Positions 23,634-31,971 of a DNA stretch of 64,000 bases are shown here, piece by piece (the first letter of the stretch is position 1; each line of letters starts with the position of its first letter). The translations under genes were made by a program, and so were the position numbers. The DNA is from DATARH01 sp036008175 (GTDB taxonomy: Bacteria > Pseudomonadota > Alphaproteobacteria > ATCC43930 > CGMCC-115725). Under the pieces are notes generated by a model. It was not told the origin of the DNA, made no database searches, and saw nothing but the letters and a program-made list of their open reading frames with translations. Location: the NCBI GenBank assembly GCA_036008175.1, contig DASYOB010000004.1, positions 3,736 to 67,735 on the forward strand, written 5' to 3'.

Positions 23634-24824
23634 TCATCGCCCGCCCCCATTGGTCGCCCAATCGAGCAGTCGGTCGAGAAAGGCCTGACCGGCCGCGAGC
23701 TCGGTCCGGGTGATGTATTCATTCGGCTTGTGCGCGACATCGATCGAGCCGGGGCCGCAGACAATCGCCGGGATTCCGGCCTGCTGATACAGCCCGGCCT
23801 CGCTGGCGAAGGAAACCGTCGTTGTTGTGTTCGCGCCGGTCAGGCGCCGCGCCAGCGCCTCGGCCGGCGAGCCGGGCATCGGCGCCAGCGGTGGCACCCC
23901 GACGATTGTCTCGGTCTCGACCGCGGCACCAGGATAGACCGCGCGCATGCGCGGCAGCAGACCGTCTGCGATGAACCTATCAATCCGTGCTTTTATCGCG
24001 GCCGCATCCTCGTCGGGGAGCGTGCGCAGATCCCAGTCGAAGGCGCATTCGCGCGCGATAATATTAACGGCGGTGCCGCCAACGATCGTGCCGACGCTCA
24101 GCGTCGTGTTGGGCGGGTTGAAGCCGCTCTCCGGCCGGGCGCGGGCGCGCGCCTCGGCGGCGAGGCGGCCGATTTCGGCGATAATCTCGGTTGCAGCGGT
24201 GATGGCGTTGACCCCGCGCTCGGGCGCGCTGGAATGCCCGTCGCGCCCTGTAACCCGGGTGCGGAAAAACCAGCAGCTCTTCTGCGCGTTGGCAACCTCC
24301 ATCGATGTCGGCTCGCCGATGATCGCGAGGGAGGGCCGCGCGGCGCCATTCGGCAACTCGCGGATCAGCGCCGGCGCGCCGAAGCAGCCGGTTTCCTCGT
24401 CATGAGTCAACGCGAGGTGCAACGGCACGGACAGTTGTCGCCGCGTCATCTCCGGTACCAAAGCGAGAACGAGCGCGATAAACCCCTTCATGTCGGCGCT
24501 GCCGCGTCCGTAGAGGCGGCCGCCGTCTTCTCCCGGGTGCTCGGTCAGCCGAAACGGGTCGCTGTCCCAGGCCTGGCCGGCGACCGGCACGACATCGGTA
24601 TGACCGGAGAGGATCACACCTCCGCTTCCGGGCGGCCCGATTGTCGCGAACAGATTGGCCTTGCCCTCGAACGCGGCGCTGCGCGTGCTGGCGATGCCGT
24701 AGCCTTCAAGGTAGTCATCGACCCAGCCGATGAGGTCGAGGTTAGAGCGTGCGGAAGTCGTGTCGAAGCCGACCAGCCGCTCGAGAATGCCGATCGCGGC
24801 GGCCAGGCGCTGTTCCGGGCGGAC
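23634..24824 (-). CDS. argE: Acetylornithine deacetylase; start codon not identifiable
   Basis: Releases acetate from N-acetylornithine in arginine synthesis (M20 metallopeptidase fold). Metal ligands and catalysis: His/Asp in LSGHTDVVPV, Asp in GRGSADMKGF, Glu-Glu in HDEETGCFGA, Glu in IGEPTSMEV. The N-terminal sequence (EQRLAAAIGILERLVGFDTT and SNLDLIGWVDDYLEGYGI) is intact and in frame back to the folE stop, but no ATG, GTG or TTG occurs there. The first usable start, GTG at 24617, would delete about 69 residues. GTC at 24824 or CTG at 24806 lie where the start should be. This could be a rare start codon, a substitution or a sequence error. The given start is arbitrary. Confidence 0.85.
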   Translation of the reverse strand, partial: VRPEQRLAAAIGILERLVGFDTTSARSNLDLIGWVDDYLEGYGIASTRSAAFEGKANLFATIGPPGSGGVILSGHTDVVPVAGQAWDSDPFRLTEHPGEDGGRLYGRGSADMKGFIALVLALVPEMTRRQLSVPLHLALTHDEETGCFGAPALIRELPNGAARPSLAIIGEPTSMEVANAQKSCWFFRTRVTGRDGHSSAPERGVNAITAATEIIAEIGRLAAEARARARPESGFNPPNTTLSVGTIVGGTAVNIIARECAFDWDLRTLPDEDAAAIKARIDRFIADGLLPRMRAVYPGAAVETETIVGVPPLAPMPGSPAEALARRLTGANTTTTVSFASEAGLYQQAGIPAIVCGPGSIDVAHKPNEYITRTELAAGQAFLDRLLDWATNGGGR

Positions 24825-24825
24825 C

Positions 24826-25488
24826 TCAGACGTGTTCGCAACTCCCGCCGCCGGGCGTGCCGATCATCGACAGCACCTCGCGTCGCGACAGGGGATCGGT
24901 CCGGAACGCACCGAGCATGCGGCTCGTCACCATGCTGACCCCTGGCTTGTGCACACCCCGTGTCGTCATGCATTGATGCGCCGCCTCGATAACGACGGCG
25001 ACTCCCTTCGGCTGCAGCACCTCGTCGAGCGTATTGGCGATCTGCGCTGTCATCTTCTCCTGAATCTGCAGGCGCTTGGCATAAACCTCGACAAGTCGGG
25101 CCAGCTTCGAGATGCCGACCACCCTTTTGTTCGGCAGATAGGCGATATGGACCTTGCCGATGATCGGCGCGATGTGGTGTTCGCAATGCGACTCGAACCG
25201 GATGTCCTTGAGCATCACGATCTCGTCGTACCCGTCCACCTCCTCGAACGTGCGCTGCAACAGCGCCACCGGGTCCTCGTCGTAGCCGGCGAAGAACTCC
25301 CCGTAGGAGCGCACGACCCGGTCGGGCGTACCGACGAGGCCCTCGCGATCGGGGTCGTCTCCGGCCCATCGGATCAGCGTGCGTACCGCCTCCAGGGCTT
25401 CCTCACGCGACGGCCGGCGCACCCGGAGCGGGTGCCTGGAACTCGTGCGCCGCGCGGCGGCGCGCGACAGCGGATCGGCAATGGACAT
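24826..25488 (-). CDS. folE: GTP cyclohydrolase I
   Basis: Converts GTP to 7,8-dihydroneopterin triphosphate for folate, and to feed queuosine, synthesis. The 220 residues have the full type I signature: zinc ligands Cys102 and His105 in SHCEHHIAPI and Cys173 in HQCMTTRGVHKPG, plus GKVHIAYLPNKRVVGISKLA and the active-site QEKMTAQIA. The first 25 residues are a variable extension. Its stop is essentially at the expected start of argE on the same strand, so argE translation may depend on it. Confidence 0.97.
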   Translation of the reverse strand: MSIADPLSRAAARRTSSRHPLRVRRPSREEALEAVRTLIRWAGDDPDREGLVGTPDRVVRSYGEFFAGYDEDPVALLQRTFEEVDGYDEIVMLKDIRFESHCEHHIAPIIGKVHIAYLPNKRVVGISKLARLVEVYAKRLQIQEKMTAQIANTLDEVLQPKGVAVVIEAAHQCMTTRGVHKPGVSMVTSRMLGAFRTDPLSRREVLSMIGTPGGGSCEHV

Positions 25489-25532
25489 GAATCTCTCTTT
25501 CTCGCGGGCCGAGGCGCCGCTTTGAGCAGCGT

Positions 25533-25952
25533 TTAGTGGAGTACGACTGAGGGTCGTGGGCTGTCCGGCGAGCGCGGCGCCTGCGGGACATCGAGCGAAA
25601 ACGCGGGAACCCGCGCCAGGAAGCGCTCGCCCTTGCCGGTTTCCATCTCGTAATCGCCGACCATGAACCCGGAGGACGATTGCAACGGGCAGCTGCTGGT
25701 GTACTCGAAACTCCCGCCGGGCGCGAGGAGCGGCTGCTCGCCGACGACACCGGGCCCACGGACTTCCTGAAGTCGGCCGAAACCATCGGTTATCCGCCAG
25801 TGCCGATTGAGCAGCTGCACCGTCTCCACGCCGCCGTTCTCGATGCGGACCTGATAGGCCCAGACATAGTGGTTGTCGGCCGGCGAGGAGTGCTCCTCAA
25901 GATAGAATGGCCGGACCGTGATTTTGATGGAGCGGGTGGTTTCGGAGTACAT
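25533..25952 (-). CDS. apaG: ApaG protein (Co2+/Mg2+ efflux-associated)
   Basis: A 139-residue cytosolic protein with an Ig/fibronectin-like β-sandwich. ITVRPFYLEEHSSPADNHYV, WAYQVRIENGGVETVQLLNR, HWRITDGFGRLQEVRGPGVV, GEQPLLAPGGSFEYTSSCPL and GFMVGDYEMET are the conserved ApaG blocks. Genetic work in enterobacteria linked ApaG (CorD) to cobalt resistance and magnesium efflux; the molecular role is not established. It lies 44 bases upstream of folE on the same strand. Confidence 0.95.
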   Translation of the reverse strand: MYSETTRSIKITVRPFYLEEHSSPADNHYVWAYQVRIENGGVETVQLLNRHWRITDGFGRLQEVRGPGVVGEQPLLAPGGSFEYTSSCPLQSSSGFMVGDYEMETGKGERFLARVPAFSLDVPQAPRSPDSPRPSVVLH

Positions 25953-26135
25953 GGATCAAACCTTGTTTCGCGGCGGGAGCGCCGCAATGGGCTGCGTCGC
26001 CCAAACCTCAACTGAGAATGTCGGTTACGCGGCAGACTCCGTCAAGGCGGGGTTGTCGTGCCGAGGGCCGCGTGCTTGACAGGGCTGACCCGACACGGAT
26101 TGATCGCTGCCCCCGGCGCGCAGCGAGAGCAAGCG

Positions 26136-26459
26136 ATGCGACATCATTGGTGGCTGGATCATTCGTGGCTGGCGGCGATCATGATCCTGGGCGTGGGCGC
26201 AGCATCAGCGGATGATGCCTCGTGCCGTGCCGCGATCGGGGCCGAGCGGGCGGCCAGGCTGGTGCGGCAATGTCGAGACGTTTCGCCGGCAACGCACCCG
26301 CCCTGTAACGCCGCGAACCCGTGCGACATGATTGTTGGCGAAATCACGCGCGGCTGCCGGATGATCGACGAGGACCGGATCGCGCACCCGGAATGGCAAA
26401 AGACCTCGCCTGCGCGCGAACCCAGCTGGTGCGCTGGCTATCTCCGAAAATCGAACTAA
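26136..26459 (+). CDS. Small secreted cysteine-containing protein (hypothetical)
   Basis: A 107-residue protein from ATG 26136 (GAGAGC upstream). Residues about 10–25 (HSWLAAIMILGVGAASA) form a signal peptide with probable cleavage after ASA. The mature part holds six Cys (DASCRAAIG, VRQCRDVS, PPCNAANPCDMI, TRGCRMID, SWCAGYL), suggesting a disulfide-stabilised periplasmic domain. No family was recognised. An in-frame extension to 26058 has no ribosome site and would bury the signal peptide. Confidence 0.6.
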   Translation: MRHHWWLDHSWLAAIMILGVGAASADDASCRAAIGAERAARLVRQCRDVSPATHPPCNAANPCDMIVGEITRGCRMIDEDRIAHPEWQKTSPAREPSWCAGYLRKSN

Positions 26460-26543
26460 ACACGCGAACGTCGGGGCGGGATTGATCGCCTGTACCTCGC
26501 CCTCTAGGATTCGCGCCAATACACAGTTAGAGGGGTAACGCCC

Positions 26544-27389
26544 ATGGAATTCGGGGCATCGATCTTTTTCACCGACTATTCGATCACGCCGGCCGAGCTC
26601 GGGGTCGCACTGGAGGAGCGCGGGTTCGATTCGCTTTGGGCGGCCGAGCACTCGCACATTCCGGTCCCGCGGCGTACCCCGCCGCCGGGTGGCGGCGAAT
26701 TACACAAGCGCTACTACGACGTCATGGACCCATTCGTGACCCTGACCGCCGCAGCTTGCGCGACTAAGCGGCTGAAGATCGCGACCGGCATCTGCCTTGT
26801 CATTCAGCGCGACACGATCCAGACCGCAAAACTGGTCGCGTCGCTCGATCAGGTGTCGGGCGGTCGCTTCCTGTTCGGCATCGGCGGCGGCTGGAACCAG
26901 GAGGAGATCGAGAATCATGGCACCGACTTCGCCACACGCATGCAGAAGATGCGCGAGCAGATCGAGGCGATGAAGGCGATCTGGAGCGAGAACAAGCCCG
27001 AATATCACGGCGAGATCGTCGATTTCCCGCCGATGATGACCTGGCCGAAGCCGGTGCAGAAACCGCACCCGCCCGTCATCCTCGGCGGCGCCTTTCCATG
27101 GGCGGCGCGGCGGGCGGTTCGCTATGGCGACGGCTGGTATCCGAATGCCGCGGCCGGCAATCCGGGGGAATACATGCCGGCCTTCCGCAAGATGGCGCAA
27201 GAAGCGGGCCGCGATCCCGCTTCGCTGTCGGTGACGCTTGGCGGCGCGCCGGAGGACGCGGATAAGCTGAAACGGTTCCGCGACCTCGGCGCGGCGCGGG
27301 TCAATGTCACCTTGATGTCGGAAAAGCCGGATGCGATTCTGCCGGTGCTGGACCGCTGGGCTGGGTTGATGCGGCAATTGCGCGCGTAA
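26544..27389 (+). CDS. LLM-class flavin/F420-dependent oxidoreductase
   Basis: A luciferase-like TIM-barrel oxidoreductase of 281 residues. GFDSLWAAEHSHIPVP, ATGICLVIQRDTIQTAKLVA, SLDQVSGGRFLFGIGGGWN and the C-terminal GDGWYPNA are family hallmarks, and the arrangement resembles the probable F420-dependent subgroup (TIGR03619). Without F420 biosynthesis genes in view, FMN use cannot be excluded. AGAGGGGTAA upstream is a fair ribosome site. Substrate unknown; the gene is transcribed alone. Confidence 0.88.
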   Translation: MEFGASIFFTDYSITPAELGVALEERGFDSLWAAEHSHIPVPRRTPPPGGGELHKRYYDVMDPFVTLTAAACATKRLKIATGICLVIQRDTIQTAKLVASLDQVSGGRFLFGIGGGWNQEEIENHGTDFATRMQKMREQIEAMKAIWSENKPEYHGEIVDFPPMMTWPKPVQKPHPPVILGGAFPWAARRAVRYGDGWYPNAAAGNPGEYMPAFRKMAQEAGRDPASLSVTLGGAPEDADKLKRFRDLGAARVNVTLMSEKPDAILPVLDRWAGLMRQLRA

Positions 27390-27468
27390 GGTCGGATCGC
27401 TGCCGTGCCGGCTCAACCTCTAGCGTAACTGCCCTCGTGGCACCGCCACCGGTTGACGAGAACTGAGC

Positions 27469-27486
27469 CCGGACCTTGCCGTCCGG
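27469..27486. terminator. Hairpin between LLM oxidoreductase and HNH gene
   Basis: CCGGAC (27469–27474) and GTCCGG (27481–27486) form a perfect six-base stem with a six-base loop, 80 bases after the oxidoreductase stop. A second small dyad, GTGGCACCGCCAC, lies at about 27437–27449. Neither has a T-tract, so terminator function is uncertain. Confidence 0.3.
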
Positions 27487-27559
27487 TGGCCGATCCGCTA
27501 TCAAAATGTCACGATCGCGTGCTATTTGCGAGCGAGCGGGATGAACGGAAGGTCTCTCG

Positions 27560-28123
27560 GTGACGAGTTCTTTCGATAGCTGTCCGGCCTTGGTGCTCAA
27601 CGCGGATTTTCGTCCGCTCAGCTATTTTCCTCTATCGCTCTGGTCCTGGCAGGATGCGGTCAAGGCGGTGTTTCTCGACCGCGTCAACATCGTCAATCAT
27701 TACGACACTTATGTCCACAGCCCCTCTTTCGCGATGCAGCTGCCAAGCGTCATTGCCCTGAAAGAGTACGTGCAGGCAGCACGACATCCTGCATTTACGC
27801 GGTTCAACGTGTTCCTGCGCGACCGTTTCACCTGCCAATATTGCAGCCGGCCGCACCCGTCGCACGATTTGACTTTTGATCATGTCGTACCGCGCTCGCG
27901 CGGCGGCAGAACGGTGTGGACCAACGTCGTCACCGCCTGCGCCAACTGCAATTTGCTGAAAGGCAACCGTCTACCGCAGCAGAGCCGGATGTACCCGCGG
28001 CAACGCCCGGTGCAGCCGACCACCTACATGCTGCAGGAAAACGGCCGCGCCTTCCCGCCCAACTACCTGCACGAGAGCTGGCGCGACTATCTCTACTGGG
28101 ATACCGAACTCGATCCGGCGTAG
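27560..28123 (+). CDS. HNH endonuclease domain protein
   Basis: A 187-residue protein from GTG 27560 with GGAAGG upstream. Residues 1–95 form the family N-terminal domain (CPALVLNADFRPLSYFPLSL). The HNH zinc-finger nuclease fold follows, with RDRFTCQYCSRPHPSHDLTF, DHVVPRSRGG and TACANCNLLKGNRLP: two CxxC pairs bind zinc and DHVxPRSRGG carries the catalytic His. The type is widespread on bacterial chromosomes, usually as a housekeeping gene of unknown role, and nothing here ties it to a phage or restriction system. Confidence 0.9.
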   Translation: MTSSFDSCPALVLNADFRPLSYFPLSLWSWQDAVKAVFLDRVNIVNHYDTYVHSPSFAMQLPSVIALKEYVQAARHPAFTRFNVFLRDRFTCQYCSRPHPSHDLTFDHVVPRSRGGRTVWTNVVTACANCNLLKGNRLPQQSRMYPRQRPVQPTTYMLQENGRAFPPNYLHESWRDYLYWDTELDPA

Positions 28124-28170
28124 CTGCCGACCGTCGTTTGAGTGCCCGCAATGACGGGCTCGCCGTGATC

Positions 28171-29055
28171 TCAGTGCGTGACAAGCCGGCGTTCAAGCGC
28201 CGCCTGCTTGATCGCCTTCTGCAGCTTCTCAAAGGCGCGCACTTCGATCTGCCGCACCCGCTCGCGCGAGATGCCGTATTGCTGCGACAGATCCTCGAGC
28301 GTCGTCGGGTTCTCCTGCAGGCGTCGCTCGGTCAGGATGTGGCGCTCGCGGTCGTTGAGGTGGGTCATCGCCTTTTCGAGGAGATCCCGCCTGAGGCCGA
28401 GTTCCTGCCGCTCACCGAGCCTGGTTTCCTGGCTTTCACTCTCGTCGACGAGCCAATCCTGCCATTCGCCCTCGCTGTCGCTGCGCAAGGGCGCGTTCAG
28501 CGAATGGTCGGGGCTGGCGAGCCGCCGGTTCATGCTGACGACATCGGCCTCGGGCACGTCGAGCTCGGTGGCGATCTTCTTCAGGTTCTCGGGCGAGAGG
28601 TCGCCCTCCTCCATCGCCTGCAGCTGACCCTTGAGCTTACGCAGGTTGAAGAAGAGCTTCTTTTGCGCGGCAGTGGTACCCATCTTAACGAGGGACCAAG
28701 AATGCAGGATGTATTCCTGGATCGCCGCGCGAATCCACCACATTGCGTAGGTCGCCAACCGAAAGCCGCGGTCAGGGTCGAAACGCTTCACCGCCTGCAT
28801 CATGCCGACATTACCCTCCGAGATCAGCTCGGACAGCGGCAGACCGTAGCCGCGATACCCCATCGCGATCTTGGCGACCAGTCGCAAGTGGCTGGTAACT
28901 AGCCGATGCGCCGCGTCGGGGTCCTGGCCCTCCTTCCAACGCTTGGCGAGCATGTATTCCTCGTCCGGCTCCAGCATCGGGAATTTCCGGATCTCCTGGA
29001 GATACCGGGTGAGATTCCCCTCGCCGGAAAGGGACGGGACCGAAAGCGTAGCCAT
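28171..29055 (-). CDS. rpoH: RNA polymerase heat-shock sigma factor RpoH
   Basis: Directs RNA polymerase to heat-shock promoters. The 294 residues contain region 1.2/2.1 (LTRYLQEIRKFPMLEPDEEY), region 2.2–2.4 (LISEGNVGMMQAVKRFDPDR and FATYAMWWIRAAIQEYIL-type sequence, here with RLATYAMWWIRAAIQEYI), the RpoH box QKKLFFNLRKLK (about 134–145) and region 4.2 (LEDLSQQYGISRERVRQIEV). The RpoH box is specific to sigma-32 and is needed for core binding and FtsH control. Some alphaproteobacteria have two RpoH proteins. The ribosome site (CGGAG) is twelve bases from the ATG, further than usual. Confidence 0.97.
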   Translation of the reverse strand: MATLSVPSLSGEGNLTRYLQEIRKFPMLEPDEEYMLAKRWKEGQDPDAAHRLVTSHLRLVAKIAMGYRGYGLPLSELISEGNVGMMQAVKRFDPDRGFRLATYAMWWIRAAIQEYILHSWSLVKMGTTAAQKKLFFNLRKLKGQLQAMEEGDLSPENLKKIATELDVPEADVVSMNRRLASPDHSLNAPLRSDSEGEWQDWLVDESESQETRLGERQELGLRRDLLEKAMTHLNDRERHILTERRLQENPTTLEDLSQQYGISRERVRQIEVRAFEKLQKAIKQAALERRLVTH

Positions 29056-29095
29056 TCTGTGATGTTACTCCGATGATTGCCGCGATAGGGAACGC

Positions 29096-29118
29096 CGCGA
29101 TTGGCGAACGCCAACGCG
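29096..29118 (-). promoter_or_regulatory. Stable hairpin in the rpoH leader
   Basis: CGCG-A-TTGGCG-AA-CGCCAA-CGCG makes a ten-pair stem with one bulged base and a two-base loop (in practice four), 41–63 bases before the rpoH start. Further upstream, TATATA (about 29135–29175 region, minus strand, near TTGAC) supplies a probable promoter, so the hairpin should be transcribed. It does not cover the ribosome site, but RNA structure control is a known theme for rpoH messages. Confidence 0.45.
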
Positions 29119-29186
29119 GGCTAGGTGATCCACGGCCGACTCCCCTGGCCCGGAAATCCTACTTATATAGTCAAGTTTCGTCTAGT

Positions 29187-30218
29187 TTAAAGTCGCTCTA
29201 AATTTGCGATCAACTCCTGCATATCGGCAGGCAGCGGGCGCTCGAAACTTAGGCGCTCCCCGGTTGCGGGATGGATGAAGCCCAGCAGCCGCGCATGCAA
29301 TGCCTGCCGCGGAAAGCGGCCAATCATCGCACCAACCGGACCGGAATGGGCCACTGTGCGCCCGGCGCGGGTGCCGTAAACCGCATCGCCGATCAGCGGA
29401 TGGCCGCTATGCGCCAGATGCACGCGGATCTGGTGCGTGCGGCCGGTAAGGAGCTGGCACTCGAGCAGCGCCGCACACCAATTCCGCCCGGGTCCGAAGC
29501 GCCGCTCGACCCGGTAGCGAGTAACCGCCGGCTTGCCCCGGCTCTCGCCAACAACGGCCATCTTCTTGCGGTTGACGATACTGCGGCCGATATTGCCGCT
29601 GATTTCGCCTGACGCCGGCAGCGGCACGCCCCAGACGACTGCACTGTAGGCGCGTTCGATCCGGCGCAGCGCGAAATCGCGCGACAGCGCCTGGTGGACC
29701 ATCTCGGTCTTCGCGGCAACGAGGAGGCCGGTTGTGTCCTTGTCCAGGCGATGGACAATCCCCGGCCGGCGTACCCCGCCGATGCCGGCGAGGCTCGACC
29801 CGCAATGCGCAAGCAGCGCATTGACGAGCGTGCCCACCGGATTGCCGGGCGCCGGATGCACCACCATTCCCGCGGGCTTGTCGATGACGATCAGATGGGC
29901 ATCCTCGAACAGGATATCGAGCGGGATCGGCTGGGCCGCCGGCTGTGCTTCCTCAGCTTCCGGCAGGAATACGACAAAATTCTCCCCGTCGCGTACACGT
30001 TGCGCGGGATCCCGAGGTTGCTCGTGCACAGCCGCATCGGCGCGCGCAACTTGGCCAGCCAGAATGAGTTGCTTGAGACGGGTGCGCGAAAGCTCCGGCA
30101 ACCGGCGCTGCAAGGCCCGGTCGAGTCGCAACCCAGCCTCCTCGTTGCCGATGCCGATTTCGATGCGGCTGGCCGGCGCGTTCGATTCCGGCGCTTCAGG
30201 CATCGCGCGCGTTTCCAC
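29187..30218 (-). CDS. rluD: Large-subunit rRNA pseudouridine synthase, RluD family
   Basis: Forms pseudouridines in 23S rRNA helix 69 (RluD) or related sites. The 343 residues have an N-terminal S4 RNA-binding domain (RLDRALQRRLPELSRTRLKQ) and the RluA/RluD catalytic domain with GIVHRLDKDTTGLLVAAK carrying the catalytic Asp, and LLTGRTHQIRVHLAHSGHPL, GDAVYG. An alternative ATG lies at 30203. It precedes rpoH on the same strand with 131 bases between, an order often seen in alphaproteobacteria. The divergent gene starts only 23 bases away. Confidence 0.94.
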   Translation of the reverse strand: METRAMPEAPESNAPASRIEIGIGNEEAGLRLDRALQRRLPELSRTRLKQLILAGQVARADAAVHEQPRDPAQRVRDGENFVVFLPEAEEAQPAAQPIPLDILFEDAHLIVIDKPAGMVVHPAPGNPVGTLVNALLAHCGSSLAGIGGVRRPGIVHRLDKDTTGLLVAAKTEMVHQALSRDFALRRIERAYSAVVWGVPLPASGEISGNIGRSIVNRKKMAVVGESRGKPAVTRYRVERRFGPGRNWCAALLECQLLTGRTHQIRVHLAHSGHPLIGDAVYGTRAGRTVAHSGPVGAMIGRFPRQALHARLLGFIHPATGERLSFERPLPADMQELIANLERL

Positions 30219-30241
30219 CGGCCCGAAGCGCGGTTGATCGC

Positions 30242-30541
30242 ATGGCGGCGCTGAAGGTGCTGGTCGTCGTCATGGGTATCATGCTCGTCGCCGGCGTAGC
30301 GGTGCTATTAGCGGCCATCGCCGCCCGGGTATCGCATAAGGGATCGGACGCTGGCGCGCCGCAGCCGTTTGCCGCAGTGCCGATCGACATCCCGCCCGGC
30401 GCCCGTGTCGAGGCGATGAGCGCCGGGCCCGATCGGCTTGTGCTCGACCTAGTGCTTGCAGACGGCACCCGCGCATTGGTTGTGATCGATCTGACCACCG
30501 GACATCGGCTCGGCACGATCCCGCTCCGGGCTGCGCCTTGA
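30242..30541 (+). CDS. Small membrane-anchored protein (DUF6476-like)
   Basis: A 99-residue protein with one N-terminal transmembrane helix (LVVVMGIMLVAGVAVLLAAI), then a short extracytoplasmic β-rich part (IDIPPGARVEAMSAGPDRLV, followed by LADGTRALVVIDLTTG). Proteins of this shape sit divergent from rluD in many alphaproteobacteria and are grouped, from memory, as DUF6476. Function unknown. The end resembles a fragment of a blade-like repeat (ARxLxVVDLxTGxxLGTI). Confidence 0.75.
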   Translation: MAALKVLVVVMGIMLVAGVAVLLAAIAARVSHKGSDAGAPQPFAAVPIDIPPGARVEAMSAGPDRLVLDLVLADGTRALVVIDLTTGHRLGTIPLRAAP

Positions 30542-30663
30542 CGGATCCGCTCTCCACGAGCCCAGATGGTAGGGCTTCGCTCTCGACGCGCCGTCGGGAT
30601 GGTGATATCGGCGGCGCGCAGAGTGCGGGAATTCATCATCGCAACGAGGACGAAGCACAGGGG

Positions 30664-31971
30664 ATGAGCCGGCGCATCTATTTCGACGGGCTGAACCTTT
30701 CGCTCGAACACGGCACTGGCATCGCCACCTATACGCGCGTGCTTGCCAATGTCGTGCGCGACCTCGGCTTCGAGGTAGGGGTAGTTTACAGTTCGCCGCA
30801 TCGACCACCAAAAAATGCGCTGCTGCGGGAAATCACGTTTTTCGACGCCAACAATGCCGCGCACATCTCGCGCTTCCGCAGCCGCTACAACCGGACGATA
30901 GATCAATTCCGATATGCTCGCGGCGTCCGACCCACCCCCCTCGACCTTAGCGGCGCCGTGATCACTGAGCAGTTTCTGTCGCGACTGCCGCTCCATGACT
31001 ACATGTTCATGGCGCGTAACGTATTCATAAATGCGCGCAATTATTTCGCGTGGAGCGGCCGGTTTGCGGAGCTCGCTTTCGACGTACCGCCCGATATTTT
31101 CCATTGTACTTATCAGCTGCCGATCCGCGCCAAAGCGGCCTGCAACGTCTATACCATCCACGACCTCGTGCCATTGCGCCTGCCCTTTGCGACCCTAGAC
31201 AACAAGCGGCAGACGTATCGGCTGTTGCGCAAGGTCGCAACCGAGGCCGACCATATAGTGACGGTTTCGGAGCAGTCACGACGCGACATCATCGAGTTTC
31301 TTGGCGCCGATCCGAAGCGGGTGACAAACACCTATGAGTCGGTCGGCTTCCCGGAAGAGTATCTCGCGCGTTCGGACGAGGTGGTGACGGAGCAGCTGCA
31401 ATCGACCTTCCAACTGGAAAAGGACGGATACCTCCTGTTCTACGGCGCGTTCGAACCCAAGAAGAATGTGGGACGGCTGATCGAGGCTTACCTGATGTCT
31501 GCGGCCGATATTCCGCTCGTTATCACCGGCCCGTCCGGCTGGGGCACCACAGCGGAAGCCGCCCTGCTCGACCAGTTGCGGGAAGAGGAGCGCACGCTGC
31601 CGCATGGCCGCCGCCGGCTTTACCGCTTCGAATATGCCAGCCGGTCGATGCTAGTCACCTTGATCCGGGGCGCCCGGGCGGTGCTGTTTCCCTCGCTATA
31701 CGAGGGTTTTGGGCTCCCGGTATTGGAGGCCATGCTGCTCGGAACCCCGGTGGTAACCTCTCGCACTTCCTCCCTGCCCGAGATCGCTGGCGATGCCAGC
31801 CTCTACGTCAATCCTTACGAGACCGACGACATCGCTCGGGCGATCAAGACAATCGTTGCCGATGCGGATCTACGCGCAGAGCTGTCGCGGCGCGGACGAG
31901 TCCAGGCGGAGCGGTTTTCGGTAGCGCACTATCGCGAGCGCGTTGCCGCGCTCTACGACCGATTGTGCTAA
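30664..31971 (+). CDS. Glycosyltransferase family 4-like protein
   Basis: A GT-B glycosyltransferase that adds a sugar from a nucleotide donor, probably to a surface polysaccharide or lipid carrier. From ATG 30664 (ACAGGGG upstream) it has 435 residues; an extension to 30538 is unlikely. The N-domain has GLNLSLEHGTGIATYTRVLA and IFHCTYQLPIRAKAACNVYT; the C-domain has YLLFYGAFEPKKNVGRLIEA and the donor-binding PSLYEGFGLPVLEAMLLGTP with the E-x7-E motif, then SRTSSLPEIAGDA. No other polysaccharide genes are adjacent. It overlaps bluB by seven bases. Confidence 0.9.
   Translation: MSRRIYFDGLNLSLEHGTGIATYTRVLANVVRDLGFEVGVVYSSPHRPPKNALLREITFFDANNAAHISRFRSRYNRTIDQFRYARGVRPTPLDLSGAVITEQFLSRLPLHDYMFMARNVFINARNYFAWSGRFAELAFDVPPDIFHCTYQLPIRAKAACNVYTIHDLVPLRLPFATLDNKRQTYRLLRKVATEADHIVTVSEQSRRDIIEFLGADPKRVTNTYESVGFPEEYLARSDEVVTEQLQSTFQLEKDGYLLFYGAFEPKKNVGRLIEAYLMSAADIPLVITGPSGWGTTAEAALLDQLREEERTLPHGRRRLYRFEYASRSMLVTLIRGARAVLFPSLYEGFGLPVLEAMLLGTPVVTSRTSSLPEIAGDASLYVNPYETDDIARAIKTIVADADLRAELSRRGRVQAERFSVAHYRERVAALYDRLC

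Noticed and set aside
22839..24938. A 699-codon plus-strand frame opposite the MetX-like gene, lipoprotein and argE
   Set aside because: It runs antisense through two recognisable genes and its protein is Arg/Ala-rich without any family motif; long antisense frames are expected at this GC content.
27560..28123. HNH nuclease as part of a defence or restriction system
   Set aside because: No methyltransferase, helicase or phage gene is nearby, and this HNH type is a widespread chromosomal single gene next to housekeeping genes such as rpoH.
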